From: Methanocorpusculum parvum | GTDB taxonomy: Archaea > Halobacteriota > Methanomicrobia > Methanomicrobiales > Methanocorpusculaceae | DNA: 45,558 nt | Reading direction: 5' to 3' | NCBI GenBank assembly: GCA_002287215.1 | Contig: LMVO01000008.1 | Location: forward strand, 1-45,558 | In this document: positions 44,480 through 45,558 of the stretch, one piece after another | How the letters are laid out: each line of letters opens with the position of its first letter | How positions within the stretch are numbered: the stretch's first letter is position 1 | Position numbers and translations under genes: made by a program | The notes under the pieces: generated by a model | What the model saw: only the letters and a program-made list of their open reading frames with translations | Told to the model about the DNA's origin: nothing | The model's database searches: none

Positions 44480-44770
44480 ATCAATCATCAATCATCAATC
44501 ATCAATCATCCATCATCCATCATCCTTCAGATATTATTTAGGGAGGAGAAAGACCCGGAGATTTTTTTCCTTTAACTTTTCCGAGACCGTGAATTAACTA
44601 TATATACTTTTAGAAAGAAATAAATAATACAAGAGTATATCGGCAGCAAATCTCTCCATGGAGAGTGCGGCTCAATTTTTTCCAGGCAGTTCTTTTTTAG
44701 GGAATCAGGAGTGAAGGATGATTGATGATTGATGATTGATGATTGATGATTGATGATTGATGACGGATGA
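44480..44770. mobile_element. Element bounded by inverted heptamer tandem repeats (MITE-like)
   Basis: Left arm 44481-44511 is a tandem of the 7-mer ATCAATC followed by CATCC-type variants to 44527. The right arm, about 44715-44763, is six copies of the reverse complement (GATGATT). Both arms end inward in CATCCTTCA (right arm read on the minus strand), so they are terminal inverted repeats about 205 bp apart. The AT-rich core has a TATA box, a 14-bp palindrome and T tracts but no reading frame of note. Non-autonomous mobile element is an inference. Confidence 0.5.
44599..44606 (+). promoter_or_regulatory. TATA box in non-coding core, possible small RNA promoter
   Basis: TATATATA in an AT-rich setting would place a transcription start near 44630. 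The next 70 nt contain the palindrome CTCTCCATGGAGAG (44652-44665) and then T6 tracts at 44676-44681 and 44693-44698, so a short non-coding transcript is possible. No open frame longer than a few codons follows. Confidence 0.4.
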
Positions 44771-44861
44771 GTTCAACACCGGGAATCCGGTCTGCTCAAT
44801 ACTTTGAATAGTCCAAAAGGTCAAGGGGGATCGTATCTGTTCATACCCCTCCTTCAAACGC

Positions 44862-44993
44862 GGGGTGGCGACGAAGTCGACGCCCTTAGCTGAGGCAGGG
44901 ACCTTTACGTCCCTCGGCGGAGGCGGGTTGGACGCTGAAAGCGGACGACCTTAGCTGAGTAAGTCGATAGACTTGCGACCAAATCTTTGATTT
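44862..44993 (-). repeat. Mosaic hairpin repeat, copy E
   Basis: Read on the minus strand: AAATC-AAA-GATTT (44981-44993), AAGTC-TATC-GACTT (44961-44974), connector CAGCTAAGG, a GC-rich hairpin near 44931-44945, connector CCGCCTCCGCCGA, GGGAC/GTCCC (44898-44913), connector CTCAGCTAAGG, and GGCG/CGCC (44867-44884). It has the same first two stems as copy A, but one additional connector-hairpin unit is present. Confidence 0.85.
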
Positions 44994-45067
44994 GCGACTG
45001 CAGGCTATTTCATCGTGAATAGTATTGAAAAGGAGTTGGCTGGGTGTGGAAACATGAAATAGTAAAT

Positions 45068-45300
45068 CGCGAATAAGCCCAAATGAGCTTTGCTCATTTG
45101 AGGCGGCACGCAAGCCTTCGGCTTGCACGCCTCCGCGAATTAACTCGTTCGCAAATCAAAGATTTGCTCTCCGCTTCCGGCTTTCGGCCCACGCTTGAAT
45201 CGCATTTTTCTTGCGCCGTCGTGCTCTCTCAGGCTGATGCGTGCAAATCGAAGATTTGCGTGCCGCCTCAAATTGGCTTTGCCCATTTGGGCTTCGCCTG
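45068..45300. repeat. Palindromic repeat, copy G, with inverted terminal arms
   Basis: 45068-45230 matches 43593-43755. An inverted copy of its first 60 bp lies at 45243-45300, so the ends form terminal inverted repeats about 60 bp long. Hairpins are CAAATGAGC/GCTCATTTG with loop TTT (45080-45100), GCAAGCC-TTC-GGCTTGC (45110-45126) and, in the inverted arm, GCAAATC-GAA-GATTTGC (45243-45259). Several frames across it are open by chance and are not considered genes. Confidence 0.82.
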
Positions 45301-45330
45301 CGCAGGAATCGCACCCTCTCTGGAAAAGTC

Positions 45331-45376
45331 CACGAGCTAAAAGCTCGTGAGACGTCTCAAGAGCCTTTGGCTCTTG
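45331..45376. repeat. Pair of strong hairpins between repeat units
   Basis: CACGAGCT-AAA-AGCTCGTG (45331-45349) and CAAGAGCC-TTT-GGCTCTTG (45358-45376) follow one another, each a perfect 8-bp stem with a 3-nt loop. They share the stem-length and loop style of the other modules. Confidence 0.75.
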
Positions 45377-45390
45377 GACAAATGCTGAGG

Positions 45391-45556
45391 AAAAACCCGT
45401 TCGCAAAGCTTCGCTTTGCTCTCCGGTTCGGGCTTGCAGCCCTCGCTTGTTCTCAAACTTTCAGTTTGCTCTCCGGTTCGGGCTTGCAGCCCTCGCTTGT
45501 TCTCAAACTTTCAGTTTGCTCTCCGTTTCGCTTCGCTCACTTGCATGCGGGTTTTT
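45391..45556. repeat. Palindromic repeat framed by AAAAACCCG / CGGGTTTTT, expanded by 50-bp tandem units
   Basis: Same ends as the 65-bp unit at 3156-3220. Inside are GCAAAGC-TTC-GCTTTGC (45403-45419) and two tandem 50-bp copies (45421-45470, 45471-45520) each containing CAAACT-TTC-AGTTTG. The 101-bp length difference from the short unit equals about two 50-bp modules. The element reaches the right edge of the window. Confidence 0.8.
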
Positions 45557-45558
45557 CT

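Noticed and set aside
44592..44700. tRNA gene
   Set aside because: No cloverleaf, T-loop or anticodon arm could be formed; only a simple palindrome is present. No tRNA or rRNA was recognised anywhere in the window.
44886..45406. Several overlapping open frames of 80-90 codons on both strands
   Set aside because: They translate the palindromic repeats in different frames, share the same peptides as frames at 43608-43823 and 3288-3521, and have no ribosome sites or family motifs.

Overview
The window looks like chromosomal DNA of a methanogenic euryarchaeon, most likely of the order Methanomicrobiales and close to Methanocorpusculum (inference from gene content; no database was searched). Supporting this are a methanogenesis marker 9 protein, an FmdE-family protein, a short archaeal CbiX chelatase, an archaeal XPD-like helicase, many 4-bp start/stop overlaps with Shine-Dalgarno sites, and TATA boxes 22-27 nt upstream of start codons.

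Layout. 1-3071: a DUF362 ferredoxin-like protein running off the left edge, then dapA-dapB and a 57-residue 2[4Fe-4S] ferredoxin. 3072-3459: palindromic repeats. 3460-5687: purB and a MutY-like glycosylase. 5690-10963: a phosphate locus with an AbrB-PhoU regulator facing pstS, a fused pstC-pstA, pstB and phoU. 11014-15373: a second DUF362 Fe-S protein, a CDF metal exporter and an NfnAB/SudAB-like flavoprotein pair. 15483-18429: an Hjc-like nuclease, then marker 9, a CitG-like protein and DUF447 in overlapping frames. 18430-25649: two repeat copies, a small membrane protein, XPD-like helicase, Ogt, an EamA transporter, small unknowns, and a DPH6-like PP-loop protein coupled to a CobQ-like ATPase that lacks its glutaminase half.

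25789-42358 is a cobalt/corrinoid island. It holds FmdE, a FecBCD/BtuFCD-type ABC transporter with a His-rich ATPase tail, TrmO, CbiX, a CbiM-CbiN pair without CbiQ/O, the minus-strand corrin operon cbiT-L-F-G-H-C-D-E, a CbiO with a C-terminal extra domain, a single polypeptide fusing CbiM, CbiN and CbiQ, and a CbiA/CfbB-type a,c-diamide synthase. Together these import cobalt, insert it into sirohydrochlorin and carry out the anaerobic corrin-ring methylations. No cbiJ (precorrin-6 reductase) is seen. A pair of identical 36-bp direct repeats lies in front of cbiT.

42436-45558: a radical SAM protein, then 2.2 kb without an intact gene. This holds an AT-rich caspase-like ORF interrupted by an in-frame TGA, an element bounded by inverted heptamer microsatellites around a promoter-like core, and several copies of a mosaic palindromic repeat family. 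Stems in that family change in both arms while connectors stay fixed. The most unusual items are this repeat family, the CbiMNQ fusion, the 36-bp repeat pair and the glutaminase-less CobQ/DPH6 pair.
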